A stretch of 64,000 bases of DNA from Gnetum montanum (taxonomy: Eukaryota; Streptophyta; Gnetopsida; Gnetales; Gnetaceae), in the NCBI GenBank assembly GCA_015680685.1, contig MNCI01029492.1:1473002-1537001 (forward strand), in the 5' to 3' direction. Under the pieces are notes generated by a model. It did not search any database. It worked only from the letters and a program-made list of their open reading frames with translations, and was not told where the DNA came from. Position numbers and translations under genes: made by a program. The first letter of the stretch is position 1; each line of letters starts with the position of its first letter. Shown here in pieces: positions 45,491 to 57,657 of the stretch.

Positions 45491-48080
45491 ATGGACCCAT
45501 TATGTCGAAATCTACTCACACTAGGAGACTTAAGTTAGAGTAAGGCACACCAGGTTATTTGTTGTTTAACACTAGTATGTCTTATTCTCACAGGCAGGAC
45601 AAATCCAACCAGCAAGTGCCCCAAGAATGTTGGGTGGTGTATACACATCCGGATGAGTATATATCCAACTTCACCTTCATCCTACATCAGGATGAGCAAA
45701 TGTGATGGTGAGACATGGAGGGTAACATTATATTTCCCCTTGATTGATCGATTCTTGGAATGCTACTCCAAACTCTCACCAGATTGGGCATTCAAGACCA
45801 AGGTGAGGAGTACATTATGGAAGATCACAATTATTGGGACTATTGTCCAAATGAGGCACAGCGTAAACGAGACCTACAGCAGGCAAAACACCATGATCAA
45901 GCAAAGGGCAAATGGTCTGGTAACCTTTTGTCCCTATAGGCCCAACACGATGATGAGGAACCTATTCCTCATGGTCCCTATTCTTCCACATCTCCATCCC
46001 CACGTCAAAACATCCGATCCATCATACAAAGTAAAGGTTCAAGCAATCGGGAGTTCTAAGATGCTAAGGGATCTCTTGGAGGAGATCATGGTGAAGGTGA
46101 AGATGGACGTGAAGATCGAGGCCATCATCATGGAAGAGGAGGTGATTGACACCATGGGGGTGGCAATCCTCCCCCCTCTTCTCATTTCCCTCTTTCCACC
46201 TTAGCTTCATCAAGTTCTGAATCTGATTGCAACAGTTGTAGAAGGGATCGTGATGATGGTGATCACCGAGACCAATATGATCGAAGACACCAACAGGAAC
46301 GTCATGATCAAGGGTGTGGACAATCATGGGAGGCTCACCCTCACAAAAGGAGAGGTAGTAGAGACCATCACAAACGTCATGGCCATTATCAGGACCATGA
46401 CTTTGATGAACCACTACTTGCCACTCGAAGCATGCCCAACATAGCAGAGGTAGTTCAAATACCTACTAGGCACTTGAGAGATAGTCGGATCAAGCGCCTT
46501 GATATGAACAACATCCCCAGATTTGAAGGGGGATATAATTGTGATCTGTAGACTTACATGCAAGTATTTCATGACACCTACACCCTGAGGAATATTGAAA
46601 ATGAATTGCAAAAACTCAAGCTATTCCCCCAAATACTCATCAAGGAAGCAGAAAGCTAGTACCAGTCTTTGGAGCTGGAATCAATCAGGCGATGGAGTAT
46701 GATGCTGGAGCTCTTCAATGAAAAATACCAAACTTACTCCAGAGTTTCTAATTTGAGAAAACAAATTTAGGTGTGGAAACAAGGTAGCCACAAACCCTTG
46801 GATGCAACCATGGGCAAATATTGCTACTTGTTGCACCAATTCCCTGGTCATGGCTACTCTCAACGGGAACAACTCTACCATGTCATAGATGGGCTTTGTT
46901 TCAAAACAAGGACCCTTTGCGTTTACGTTTAAGGATAGCTATCTAAGTTATGGGCTCATCAGCTTTAGCGATTAATTGAGCAAGTAGCCAAGGAAGAGGA
47001 AGAACTAAGGAAATAGGAAAGTGTAGAGAAATATAATTGAGATCCTTCCATCCAGAAGAGGGAGGTCCAATTCTTTGAAGATGAGGAGGAATCACCTCTA
47101 GATGCAGTGGTGAACAGGAAGACTTCACCCATACAAAAATTCACTTCTTAAACTTCGACCAAGGTGGACAAGATGTGGGATTCTTTGGATGAAAAATTCC
47201 AAAGTGTTCTAAAAATCATAGAAGAATCGAAAGAATTGAGTAATGATCATGATCAAAAAAGGAGAAAATAGGCTGAATGTGCCTACCATAAAGGTAAGGG
47301 CAAGGTTGCTGTAGTGGAACAAGTTGCAGACTCAGACATCGAGGAAGATGATGGATGTGACATATGCTAGTACGAACATTCTAAGGGATGTTGCCCCATA
47401 GTGTCACATTTGCAAGAGTTTGGGGTGTACGATCTAAATCCTTGCTTAGCAAAAAGGCAAACACCTCGAAGATTGCCTTATCCCCAAGGTAATTCTAAGT
47501 AGTTGCACTAGCAACAGGGATATTATCCAAGTGGAGCTCCGTTGCAACCATATGAGCACTACCATCAATGGCAGCACCCACAATCATGGGGGATGCCACC
47601 CCCAAGGTAGCAGTACCCTTATTGGTAGTTAGATCCTTATGGGTATTACGTTTAGCAGCCAATCTTCCCATGGGACTCTTCTAGTCACGTAACCTTCCAA
47701 AATCATTACTACCCTTCCAAATACTCTCGGCCCCAATCTCCATCACCTAAGGGGCAAAACCCACATCTGCACTATCCTCTGCCACCTCCTTCTACCATAC
47801 CTATCCATCAGCTTGCAACTCAGCTACCTCCTACTCTACCCATGCAGGGAGAAATACCTCCACAGCCACAACAATGTTATGCCACAAGGGCCATCAATTT
47901 ACAACCAACTTCTAAGCTGAGCGAGTCAGAATCAAAACCACAAAAATGTTTCTTTTTCTAGCTTAATAACCTAAACACACCCTCACACTCACCTGTGGCC
48001 AATGCCCCAATATCTCCAACTGCCTCTAACACTCAATCCTTCGAGTGACCTTCGAACCAAACACCTTTTGAAGTACAAAC
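45491..48080 (+). pseudogene. gag: gag pseudogene of element C
   Basis: The probable ATG is 45491. A His/Arg/Asp/Gly-rich low-complexity part (about 46080-46395) precedes DEPLLATRSM (46402-46431), then a capsid-like domain (46490-46910: MNNIPRFEGGYNCDL, ELQKLKLFPQILIKEA, FNEKYQTYSRV, YHVIDGL). The zinc knuckle is CX2CX3HX4C (47356-47394), with a stop inside it. The Pro/Gln/Tyr-rich tail extends to the protease. Open stretches in other frames (45653-46204) are shadows of the low-complexity part. Confidence 0.75.
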
Positions 48081-48560
48081 CATCATGTTAACACATGTTG
48101 TGATGGACTAGATCAAGGTGGGTCATCTCCCTCAAAAATTGATTGATCCAAGAAGCCCCCTCATATACCTTCAGTTAGCAGGCAACAAGCCATGCAAAGC
48201 TCTTCTGGATTCAAGGTTAGGTGTCAACCTAATTTCACATGATATGTACAAGACCTAGAACCTGCCTCTATTGAAGAAAGGCAACATTTGGCTTGAGTTG
48301 CTAGACCAATCCATTACTATTCCCATCGTTTGTGGGTGATCCTACCCTACCGATTCCTAGTGATCTGGGTCGATAATTATAAGGGGGACTTCTCGATTAT
48401 AATGGGAAGAGCATGGCTTAGCATGATGGATGCATGTCTAGGACTCCAAAATCTCTCCCTTGAAATTTCCAAGGAAAATCCTTTTGGGAAGATCAAGAAG
48501 AAGTGTGTTCCATGCATTGCATACAACGACTCCGAGTGCAACTATGTGCAGCAACTCTAG
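48081..48560 (+). pseudogene. Retroviral-type aspartic protease remnant of element C
   Basis: VGHLPQKLIDPRSP is followed by KPCKALLDSRLGVNLIS (Asp codon at 48208). The catalytic D-[ST]-G motif reads D-S-R, so the active-site Gly appears lost. After a frameshift near 48330 the C-terminal part continues as SIIMGRAWLSMMDACLGLQNLSLEIS to a stop at 48558-48560. It would process the particle polyprotein; it is inactive here. Confidence 0.7.
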
Positions 48561-49165
48561 TCCGTTAAGTGGACATCCATTCAAGCATGTAGTTAGTGTG
48601 CCGTCGAATCACAAATTCAACAATGCCTGTACGCAATAGCCACTAACCAAGAAGGAACCTAGTGGCTGACCGCTGACCACTGACTTTGATAGCAGCACCC
48701 TATGCATGGAATCCTCTGAGAGCCTTGTATGTACCTATATGAGGAGCATAGATGAACTAGAACAGGTCCATCAACAACTTTCTACTACTAATGATGTTAT
48801 TAATTGGGGAAAGCTATAGATCCTTGAAAGCTTTAAACAGGAGCCCCTAGAACTAAAACCCTTACTGGTCAATCTGGAATCTGCATTCTTGTAGAATGGT
48901 AAGCCAATAATAATTAATGACACTCTTGTTCTAGAGCAAAAAGAGAAGTTGCTAAGGATGGTGAATAAGTGGTTGATTGCATTTGCATGATCATATCCTG
49001 AGTTAACAGGGCTTGATCCTAGGGTATGCCAACATCGAATCTATATCGACCCTTCCATGAAGCCACGATAACAATGCAAAGATAATTGAATCCAAAACTT
49101 AAATAGATCATCAAGGATGAAATTGAGCAATTGCTGAAAGCAAGATTCATCTACTCTGTTTTTCT
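48561..49165 (+). pseudogene. Protease-RT linker and RT N-terminal edge of element C
   Basis: LKPLLVNLESAFL, LEQKEKLLRMVNKWLIAFA and PRVCQHRIYIDPSMKPR match the conserved stretch upstream of Athila/Tat reverse transcriptases. IIKDEIEQLLKARFIYSV (49088-49160, with a frame change) matches the start of RT. The sequence then joins directly to the region before RNase H, so the RT fingers and palm, including the YxDD box, are deleted. Confidence 0.72.
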
Positions 49166-49620
49166 GGACTAGGGAATGTGAATCTGTATTCCAAATTCTA
49201 AAGCAAAAACTCATAGAGACTCCAATTCTATGAGCCCCTGATTGGTCCAGACTATTTCACATCATGATGGATGCATCTAATTATGCATTGGGGGTCGTGC
49301 TCACACAGTTGGATGACTAGAAGTGTCCATATTACATCCATTGTGCAAGCCAAAGTATTGTGGGTGCTTAGCTAAATTACACCACCATCAAAAAGGAATT
49401 TATGGTAGTGGTGTTTGCCTTGGAAAATTTTCAACACTATGTGCTCGAATAAAAGGTTTTTGTGCATATAGATCACATTGCCATCTGGTTCCTTATGAAC
49501 AAACCAACGGTGATCCCCTATGTCATACAATGGCTTGTGATCCTTCGAGAATTCAATCTTACTATGATAGACAAAAAGGAAACTAAGAATGTGGTTGCTG
49601 ATCACTTGTCTCAGTTATGA
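49166..49620 (+). pseudogene. RNase H domain of element C
   Basis: Follows the RT deletion: ECESVFQILKQKLIETPIL, then DWSRLFHIMMDASNYALGVVL, LNYTTIKKEFMVVVFALENF, HIDHIAIWFLMNKP and NVVADHLSQL, the usual end of the gypsy RNase H domain in plants. The acidic residues expected at the active site are visible (Asp codon 49269, Glu codon 49396, Asp codon 49471). Four or so nonsense codons interrupt it. It would degrade the RNA strand of the hybrid during reverse transcription. Confidence 0.82.
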
Positions 49621-49880
49621 TGGGACAACACGGAGAAGGAGAGCCCACTCTTTGACCAATTTCTAGATGAACTCCTCTTTTCTGGAGCAATTGTGAAGGA
49701 GGTGCCCACATGATCAGATTAGTTTGGTGACATCCTTACCTATCTTCGTACACAAGAGCTACCAAAGGAATTGGATCATCGGAAGAAAAAACAGTTTCTT
49801 CACAGAGCCAAGCACTTCATGGAAATCAATGGACACCTGTACAAGGTGTGTGGCCATGGTTGGTCTTGATCCAAACTTAG
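49621..49880 (+). pseudogene. Integrase N-terminal edge of element C (truncated)
   Basis: The segment between RNase H and integrase is present (LFDQFLDELLFS; LTYLRTQELPKELDH; FLHRAKHFMEINGHLYKV). It stops near 49870, before the HHCC zinc domain and the DDE core, and is followed by non-coding sequence. Confidence 0.6.
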
Positions 49881-50987
49881 AGCGGATTCTTATCGGGTCA
49901 CTTAACCACATACTTCACAAAGGGATTGTATCAATCTTGACCTCGGCACTCCATTCCACATGCTCTCCCCCTCATCTGTTGCTCTCCATTCCTCACCTCA
50001 TTGCTGATTTCATGTTTCGATCATGTATCTTGGTTTGCTGGTACTTGTAAATCCTTTGGTTAGTTCTCAGACATACAAGTATTAATCCAAGATGACCATT
50101 AATTAACTATGGGGCCCACAGACTCCTAGGTTGAAGATGTGCAAGGGCAAACAAGGCCGGAGCCTACTATGGGGAGGACCCACTTGCATATCCTTTGGTT
50201 CCACTTGTTAATCTCCTATTCCTTTGATATAATATGGCAACCATTTCTATGTTGACCATTGTGAGCCTCTCCATTGCCCAAGCTCCATATTATGATGTTC
50301 TCCTGAATTTCACTCTCCTTTTATAACCAACATCCCTTCCTCTTTGTTTCATCCTGTTCTTGGATCTTTGGGCTCTCAAATGACTCCAGTTTTATGCTAA
50401 AATTCGTAGATTTGTGCCTTTAATTCATCGGTCAATGGTGGTAAATGTAGCCGAATAGCTACGTCGACGTAGCCCCGTATACATAACCACCTGTGTTTAC
50501 ATAGCCCTGTTTACGGAGTCCTGTCGATGCAGTGCCCAAACCACTATATATACACACATCATGCCTTTGAATTTTGTCCATTTGCTCATAATGCTAGGGG
50601 AGTTTTTCAAGTTTTCTACGTCCAATCTCCTTGGGCACATAACCTTCCTATCGTTTGTCTTCATCCAATCTTTCTTTGACCCTTTGGCTACCAGAGGTAT
50701 GCTCTACATCATGGGGGGCCCATGATAGATTATGGCTTAGGGTTAGGGTTAATCAAAAACACCTCTTAGTGCTAATAAAAGAGTTCGTTTTAACTCATCA
50801 TAATAATCAAAGCGCTAGTTTTCATTCAATGACACTAGCCTAGGGTTAGGGTTAATCAAAAACACCTCTTAGGGTTAATCAAAGAGTTAGTTTTAACTCA
50901 TCATAATAATCAAAGCATTAGTTTTAATTCAACAATACTCAGGATGCACGTGTCGCTGTCATAGCCTAACCATGCCATCATGGGAAG
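49881..50987 (+). promoter_or_regulatory. Non-coding block and internal promoter-like region of C
   Basis: Contains the conserved CTACTATGGGGAGGACCCAC motif (50162-50182). Next is a perfect 16-bp palindrome GCTACGTCGACGTAGC (50458-50473), whose core equals the LTR palindrome of C. A TATA box (CTATATATAC, 50543-50552) and a polypurine-like CATCATGGGGGG (50707-50718) follow. A tandem duplication of about 103 bp (50736-50940) with two TTAGGGTTAGGG strings lies just after. Order of signals is as in F and E. Confidence 0.6.
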
Positions 50988-51051
50988 GTATATTATTTCC
51001 ATTTTGGGCAACATGCATATATTTTAATTCATGGTTATGTTGTGCTTACAA
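50988..51051 (+). other. Short intron-like segment before ORF2 of C
   Basis: Donor AAG|GTATAT at 50988, then 64 nt to CTTACAA|ATGG. The acceptor AG has become AA in this copy. Confidence 0.45.
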
Positions 51052-53750
51052 ATGGCACCAAAATCAAGGCGTGCAAGGGAGGAAGGACCATCACAACCTC
51101 GAGAGAAGTGACCTAGAATTGGAAGGGAATGGGGCATGCAACCTCAGGAGCACGTAGAGGGCTCACATGTAATTGGCCCTCTCCACGAGGAACCTGACAT
51201 GGAATCTGTTCATCAGATTCCTGAAGAAGAGGTCCCCACAGAATAATCATGTAGGGACGAGACTCCAACGAGAGTGCCATGACTTGAGGTCACCTTGACC
51301 AGGGCCTACCTTGACACTATCAAGCCAAAAGAGTTGCAATAAACGATTCTTCAAGAATTAAACTTTGGACCATTCCTAGAAAGTGCGCCAAAAGAAGTCA
51401 GAACTTACCTACAAAATTCTCCCATGTAGCCAATCATCACATCTAGTGGTGAGTGGTATCTGGGGGAAACCTATCTCTTTTGGACAAATCGATAGCCCAG
51501 GTCGCGAGTAAGAATCAAAGACATCCATGTGTCTTACTTTGCAGAGGCAATCGTGCAAGCTCTCAGGTTGCCTGAGACTAGGGCTGATGTGGTAGAAATT
51601 TCAAAATAAGTAGAACCTGAGGTGAAAGTGAAGTGGACCAGGTAATGTTATGGGGTAGACTGTAAAGAGTTTGGCACATTGACCATTGCAGAAAGAGTTT
51701 ACTCCAAAACTGCATCTTATCACTTAAATCCAACGGTAAGACCCAGCAAAATCACCGCCTTTTCTACTTGTGCATGTGCCACTTTGAAATTTCCTATCAG
51801 CCTTCCATAGTTACTCTTCATGGAAATTGAGAAATGGTTCCCGAAAAATAAACGTGGAAGGCGAGCCTTGCCCTTTCCTTGCCTAATTAGGAAATTGTGC
51901 AAACGGGCAAGGATAACATGATATGCCAATGACACACTTTGTCACATCCCAATTGCCTCGTGGCATGAAATGATGAAAGATAAAACACCTGCCACAACAA
52001 TAATGGAGGAAGAGCAACAACCACCTCCACTGTTTGCACAAGTAATAGGGTCAGACTTGTGCACAGTCGCAGAGCACGTACATGAGATCCAACAATCACT
52101 TCTGCGCCAACAAGAGCAACAAGCGAGAACCAGTGGTGGTGGAGACCCTTTTGTGTATCACCCTACCTTGAGCTATTTAGAATAAGTGGCTTAATCTATG
52201 AGCTCGCTAAAGAGGGTAGGGCCAATGCTTTCGGCCGCACGAACACAAGTGCCTGTGAGAATAGACCCTAGTGCTCGAGAAGTAATAGTGTCAATGACCC
52301 AAAAATTATTTCTAGAAATTTCAAGAAATGCTACTACTTTATCAATGTGCTTGGAGGAAGGTGAAGGGGCAACTATCCTAGTAATGCAGCACCAAGGACA
52401 GGAAGTCATAGTAGAAGTCGTTGCCGATACAATCGCCATGGCTCTCAATGCACTTGCGGTGCTTGTACCAAATGTACGTGGGCTTAGAGATTTGCAGACA
52501 TCTACAAGTACTCAAAGTGGCAAACTCAATGCAACACAATATGAAGAATTGTTGGACAAACTGGTGGGAATTGGGCAACCACTTCCAGATGTCTTTGACC
52601 TTTCAGACAACATCACTACAACCTAGTTAGAGCTGCTCTCGGCAAAGGGCAAGTGCCTTAGCCTAAAGGGGCAACTGGAAGTAGCTTAGGTGGACAATCA
52701 ATGCTTAGCTATGGAAGTTGCCCAACTAAGGGTCCAACTTGATGATCTGGCTATACTCAACCATGAAGTCACCAAAGATGAAGTTGTTCAACAGCTTCAA
52801 ACCAAACTTCAAAAGGTCAAGTACGAGTAAGAGTCGGTGATCTTCGACAAGTCCTTAGTGAAAGCTTGTTCTTATTATCTAAATAAGGATTTGGCAGAGG
52901 TCTGCCAAGAGAATGTTGGGTTGACCATAGAAGTTCATCACCTATGTAATGTTGGTCTTGAAAATCAACAAATGAAGGATTTGATCTGCCAACAGCATGA
53001 GGAGCTGGCTAGGGTAAACACCAATGTGAGAAGATTGGCTATCAAAAATCGTAATCTATCAATGGAGAAAGTTTGAGCCTTACGACAAAAGATAGCCATT
53101 GAAATTGCTGCTTGGAAGAATGAGGCCCTCAAGTTTGAACGAGTGAAAAATCACTATAGGGACCAAGTGGGATTGCAAAAATAAATTAACAAAAAACAAA
53201 TCCAAGTCGCAAAGGCTAAGATGAATCAAGCCCTCCAACAGCTCAAGGAAGGAGACAAGGTATGGCAACCCATCTTTAATGGCTTAAATGCTTACAACCA
53301 AGCTGAGATTCATCTCAAGGAGCTGAAAATTGAAGAAGTGACAGAATATATGGAACTAGCTAACCTTCGTTATGCAAACCTAGCCATGCTTACAACTAGG
53401 AGGCCACGGTCAAACCTTGAGAAGCAAGTGGCCACCTCATATTCTTTATATGAGGGTGAGTTCAAGGCACATAAAGAGACAAAGCAAAAGCTAAAAATAG
53501 CAAATGCAGAACTGCAAGTTCAAGTTCAAATGAGGGCTATTTTGGAGGATTTTCAAGTTCAAAAATAGCAACTTCAAGTTCTGCATTTGCTATTTTTAGC
53601 TTCTTTACTTCTAGGGCTCTTTTGGAGGATTTTCAATTACCTAGAAAAGTTGTAATAGCTATAGGATAATCACAACCACCACCTCAACCACCACATGCAC
53701 CTGAAGTTGGTGAGGGCCCATCAGAACCACCACCACTAGGAACTGTATGA
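51052..53750 (+). pseudogene. ORF2 of element C
   Basis: MAPKSRRAREEG start at 51052. The globular domain lies at about 51330-51910 (ILQELNFGPFLESA, GEWYLGETYLFW, LPFPCLIRKLCKRA). A middle part is open at 52198-52626 (AREVIVSMTQKLFLEISRNATTLSMCLEEGEGA). The coiled coil covers about 52630-53560 (MELANLRYANLAMLTTRRP, NLEKQVATSYSLYEGEF), with a Pro-rich end and TGA at 53748-53750. An inverted and direct repeat disturbs the end of the coiled coil at 53488-53640. Domain order matches F, E, D and B despite strong sequence divergence. Confidence 0.82.
53488..53640 (+). repeat. Inverted plus direct repeat inside ORF2 of C
   Basis: Arm 53488-53520 is the reverse complement of 53570-53602 at 31 of 33 positions. 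The adjoining 53534-53560 is repeated directly at 53614-53640 (GGGCTATTTTGGAGG versus GGGCTCTTTTGGAGG). Absent from other ORF2 copies. Confidence 0.85.
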
Positions 53751-53989
53751 TCCTCTTCAGCAACTTCAGCATCTTGGTGGGGTTGTCAACTCATTGTTGT
53801 TAAGGTGTTCAATTTTTTTTTTCCATGAACACCATAGTTTTGTAATTTCCTTCCATACACTTGGGCACTTGGTGTGTTGCTAGCGTCAGTGTGTGTATTG
53901 ATATGTTTTGCGATGTGTGTTGCTTGTAACCTCATACTTTCCAAATTGTAACAAACTCGAGGATGAGTTTTCACTTAGTTGTGGGTGTA

Positions 53990-54824
53990 TGATGAAGCTT
54001 CTAGTCCACTATGTCGACTGGGCTGCATCGACGAAGCCTCATTAACGTGGCCACGTTGACGTGACCCTATTGATGCATATTTCTAGGCGTTGACATGGCC
54101 TCATCAATGTAGAGCCCATTTTTTGCTATAAATATGTGTGCACCCACCGCATTTATGACACCTTTTGTTCAAGTTATAGCGAAGCTCTTGTAGTTTGTTT
54201 CCACAAGAGTTAGATTATTTTCCAAGTACCCGCAAATATAGTTCGAAGAGTGAACGATAATAAAGACAAGCTTTTTGAACATTCCTTGCAACATTTGAAC
54301 TAGATTACTTAGGCATTAATATTTTAATACTTTAATAATTTTAATGCTTTTGTTATCGCTTTATAGTTATAGTACGTTTTAGTAATCCACAAGAACACAT
54401 AAGCATGACCACCTCAAACATATGTCTGACACTTGGCAACCCAGTAACGCTTAACGTCTGGCAACGCAGTAGTGATTAGGACATGCTTGGAATGTGCACG
54501 GAGGGTGGGACTAGTTTTTTATGCTAGGGATAGTCGAGTGATAGCGTAGTAAAATCTTAAATTATCTAGCCTTTTACTCCCTATATTTGAAGAATTAGCT
54601 ATTACAGATAAAAGAAAACATATAAAAATCATATGCCTCAGTCTCACTTAACCATCATTCTAGAATGTCACAAGTGAGGTTGAGAGGACAACAACCATTC
54701 TAACTAGGACTTTGATGGCTAGAATACTATGCGTAAGTGCTCGTAGTCTTTGGAATCCAACCAGATCGCACGTGAATGCTTGTGATTCGTATGGTTGGGC
54801 GTAGGGGTACCTCACCGCTCATCA
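53990..54824 (+). repeat. 3' LTR of element C
   Basis: 835 bp after the polypurine tract TTAGTTGTGGGTGTA. U3 has TGTCGACTGGG and CACGTTGACGTG (one base off the palindrome), TATA box near 54127, and AATAAAG near 54259. A segment present in the 5' LTR near 44775-44820 is deleted here. Hairpin at 54643-54678 with stem CTCACTT/AAGTGAG. Confidence 0.9.
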
Positions 54825-57518
54825 AAATCAAATTCACCCTAGAACCTAAGTCTAACAGAGCTTTGCATGATAAATTCCTAACTTTTTGTATATAAATCAA
54901 AGGAATTCCTAGATCAATTCTCTTTTTAGGAAGTGGTCCTACCTTGATCTAGTTAGTGATGATTTCAGTAAGCATGACAGGTTGTATGTTTGGACTTGAG
55001 GATGATAGAAGCTTGTCAATAGTGAGAAGATTTATTTTAAGAGAAGATGGTCTTGGGTAACCACTAATTCTACCAACCTTTTTTGAACTTATACTAAAGA
55101 AAGGACATCTCTTTATTTGGCCGTTAACATTGCTGGTGAGATCCTCCACTTGTATACTTATTGCCTTTGCAGCTTTCCTCTACTATGGTTGTGATGACAA
55201 CTATCCTTGCATTGCAGGTGGTGGCATTAGTGGCAAAGGATTTGGATTGGGATTTGGAAAATCAAATGCTTGTGGATGTACATACAGGTTTGAATTGGTT
55301 CTTGGTTGTGTTAATCGTTGGTATTCTAGTGGATAGTATTATGGAGTTTGAATAGTCGCATTCATCGATGAAATTAGACACTGGACATAGTATCCATAAG
55401 GATCAAGTTGTTGATATAAATATTATTAGCATGATGGTGGCATGGCCCATGATTGAGCTTGTTGCCATTATTGATAATATTACTCCTACGACTATAGCAA
55501 AGTTCCACTAGGATAGTACGTTGGTTGAAGGTTCTATCAATAGTTACCTCGAGGATAAGGTAATCATTTGGGCATTTATCTTTTAACAAATTTGGGATTA
55601 AGTATGTATGTCCCTATTTCTTGCACATGTGTCATAATCAGATAACATCTCTTAAGATGTTTGTATTGGCACACAATGCAACCTTCATCATCTATACAAC
55701 TAGTATCTGAGACCTCAGCTACTGAAGCAACTTTCCCTCTGCATCCAAGTTCTCTCTTTTTTCTTTTGTCTTTGCCTCTTGTGAAGGCTTTCTCTGCTCT
55801 TTCCTCTACAATATTTAACACTATTGTACATCTTTCATCAACTGAATCCGACATTTTTGCTACCCATGCTACTACATCAGCAATAGATTTTGGATTAGTA
55901 GCATCTCTTTTCTAATTACCTAGTCCAAGGTTTCTTCCTCTTGGATATCACACACTCATGTATCTCTCTTTCTTATTGATGGATCCTTGTTGTACTTTTT
56001 AGCTGATTCTCTTTTTCCAAGTTCTCCTTCCTCTTTGGTCACTTGATTGATTAGTCTTTGAATATGATGGGCAATTAGTTTTGATAATATTCCCTAGGCA
56101 TAAACACTAATGGTCTCTCTGGTTTTACTTCTTAGCCCATCTACAATGTGCCTAGGCTATACCTTTGATGAAAATCTATGGCCTAGGAATTTGTGTAACA
56201 ATGAATAATATATGCCCATTGTCACATTAAGGGTTTCGTGAATCCCTTGTTTCCAGTTTTGGATTTATTTTCTTAGATTTGACACTCATGAATAGGTTTG
56301 ATATTTATCATTAAATATTTCAAGCATGGTACTTAATTTTCTGATGGATTTAGGTTCTAATGACCTGTACCAACTTTTTGCTTCCTTCACATGTGTTCTA
56401 GGAAATAGGTTTAATTTCTACCAATCACTCTTTATGTTTTGAAGGACACAAACATCATGGAATGCTTGAAGGTGATGCTAGGGATCAGTGTTGTAACCAC
56501 CTTCACATTGTGGCATATTTTTCATATCTAGCCATTTGATGCAACTATCTCTCGCATGCCTGGTTGATATGTAGATAGCTTCCTAAATATTAATCATGCT
56601 TTGGGTTACCATAAGGGGTTCATCATCATGATCGGGTTTGTATGCTCTATTGTAGCGATGACCCCTTCTATGCTTATGCCTCTCTTAATCCTCTCTTCTA
56701 TCTCTTCTTATTCTTCATTCATACTCTTCATCTTTTCAATCAGAGTACCTTGAATATCTGTTATGATGACCATGAGTTTGCCTTTCTTCCCTATTAGAGT
56801 CCCTATACTTGTGTCTTCTTCTATTAGAGTCCTCTGATGATCGTGATGAGATAGATGAGGTGGCAGGAAAATGGTGCCAATTGGTTCTCCTTTGGTGACT
56901 CTTGTATGTCTCTCTATAAGATTTAGTAGGATCCCTTGGCCTATAGTCCCACTTGTATCTTGAGTTAGTAGCCTCTCCCTTATGTTTCTCTACTGGATTA
57001 GAATGAAGTTAGGCTTTGACAGGTTCCTCTAGTCTAATGATAGGTGTCTTTGAAGGCTCCTCATGGATCTGGTGGACTTATTTTGAAATGAATTGATCAA
57101 CATCAAGTTCTTCTATGACAACAGAAGTGTTAGTCTACTTCCCTTTGTTGTGTATATGTTTGATCTCCATGGTAACATCTCTTCTCATGTGCTCCTTTGT
57201 GGGTTCATAAGGTCTGGTCATGTGTTGAGTCACATGATACCCTTCCGGAATCTAGTCCAAATGCATTCCCTTTAGAGTAATTTGTAGCATGTTCAGTGTT
57301 GCACATTCTTGAGGTAGGACTATGTTGCCTTGTGTGTCTCTTCATCTCATTTGCTTGTCCTGATGAAAGATGAAAGTAAAGTTTGGATGGTACAAATCAG
57401 TGTAAGCATAAGTGATTCATGTCTGCATTAACATCTCCCATTCATCTTCATCAACAATTCTATCACTACTTATTCTTGTCTCCTTGGCAAGTGATGATTG
57501 ATCATTATGTGAATCCAT
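54825..57518 (-). pseudogene. gag: gag and protease N-terminal part of element D
   Basis: On the minus strand from the ATG at 57518 (MDSHNDQSSLAK). An Arg/Lys/His/Ser-rich low-complexity part (56900-56650) leads to DDEPLMVTQSM (near 56630). The capsid-like domain follows (56570-56050: MKNMPQCEGGYN, FNDKYQTYS, LLHKFLGHRF, VDGLRSKTRETISVY), then the zinc knuckle CIVCQYKHLKRC (near 55680). The region ends with the protease motif ALLDLGSRVNLI (54870-54830), which keeps the Asp of the D-x-G triad. Element C is inserted right after this motif. Heavily broken by stops. Confidence 0.72.
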
Positions 57519-57638
57519 ATTATAATTTTTTGATGGTTTGTGTTAAAAGTGTACTTTACTTATACTTGTTGGGTTTGACTTTAAGTTTCAGATACAACAA
57601 ACTTTGAAAAATTAATTACTTAACATAACATTGACTTG

Positions 57639-57656
57639 TCCCTAGCAACGGTGCCA
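57639..57656 (-). promoter_or_regulatory. Primer-binding site of element D
   Basis: Minus-strand TGGCACCGTTGCTAGGGA, three differences from the tRNA-Asp complement, one base inside the 5' LTR. Confidence 0.75.
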
Positions 57657-57657
57657 A

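Larger units (their letters stand above)
44539..54824 (+). mobile_element. Element C, LTR element with gag, pol remnant and ORF2
   Basis: 10,286-bp plus-strand element with LTRs at 44539-45414 and 53990-54824, inserted into the protease of element D. Removing E restores the left flank AAATA against AAATC on the right, a probable target duplication. It is the only element here with pol sequence: protease, the N-terminal edge of RT, complete-length RNase H and the N-terminal edge of integrase. RT catalytic core and integrase core are deleted. ORF2 follows. It places the whole group near Athila/Tat-type Ty3/gypsy elements. Confidence 0.9.

Noticed and set aside
45653-46204. 183-codon open stretch starting MSIYPTSPSS
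   Set aside because: It is a shifted-frame shadow of the His/Arg-rich gag region of element C; the gag frame gives the conserved DEPLLATRSM and capsid-like segments.
50736-50760. Telomere repeat
   Set aside because: Only two TTAGGG units; the plant-type TTTAGGG array is absent.
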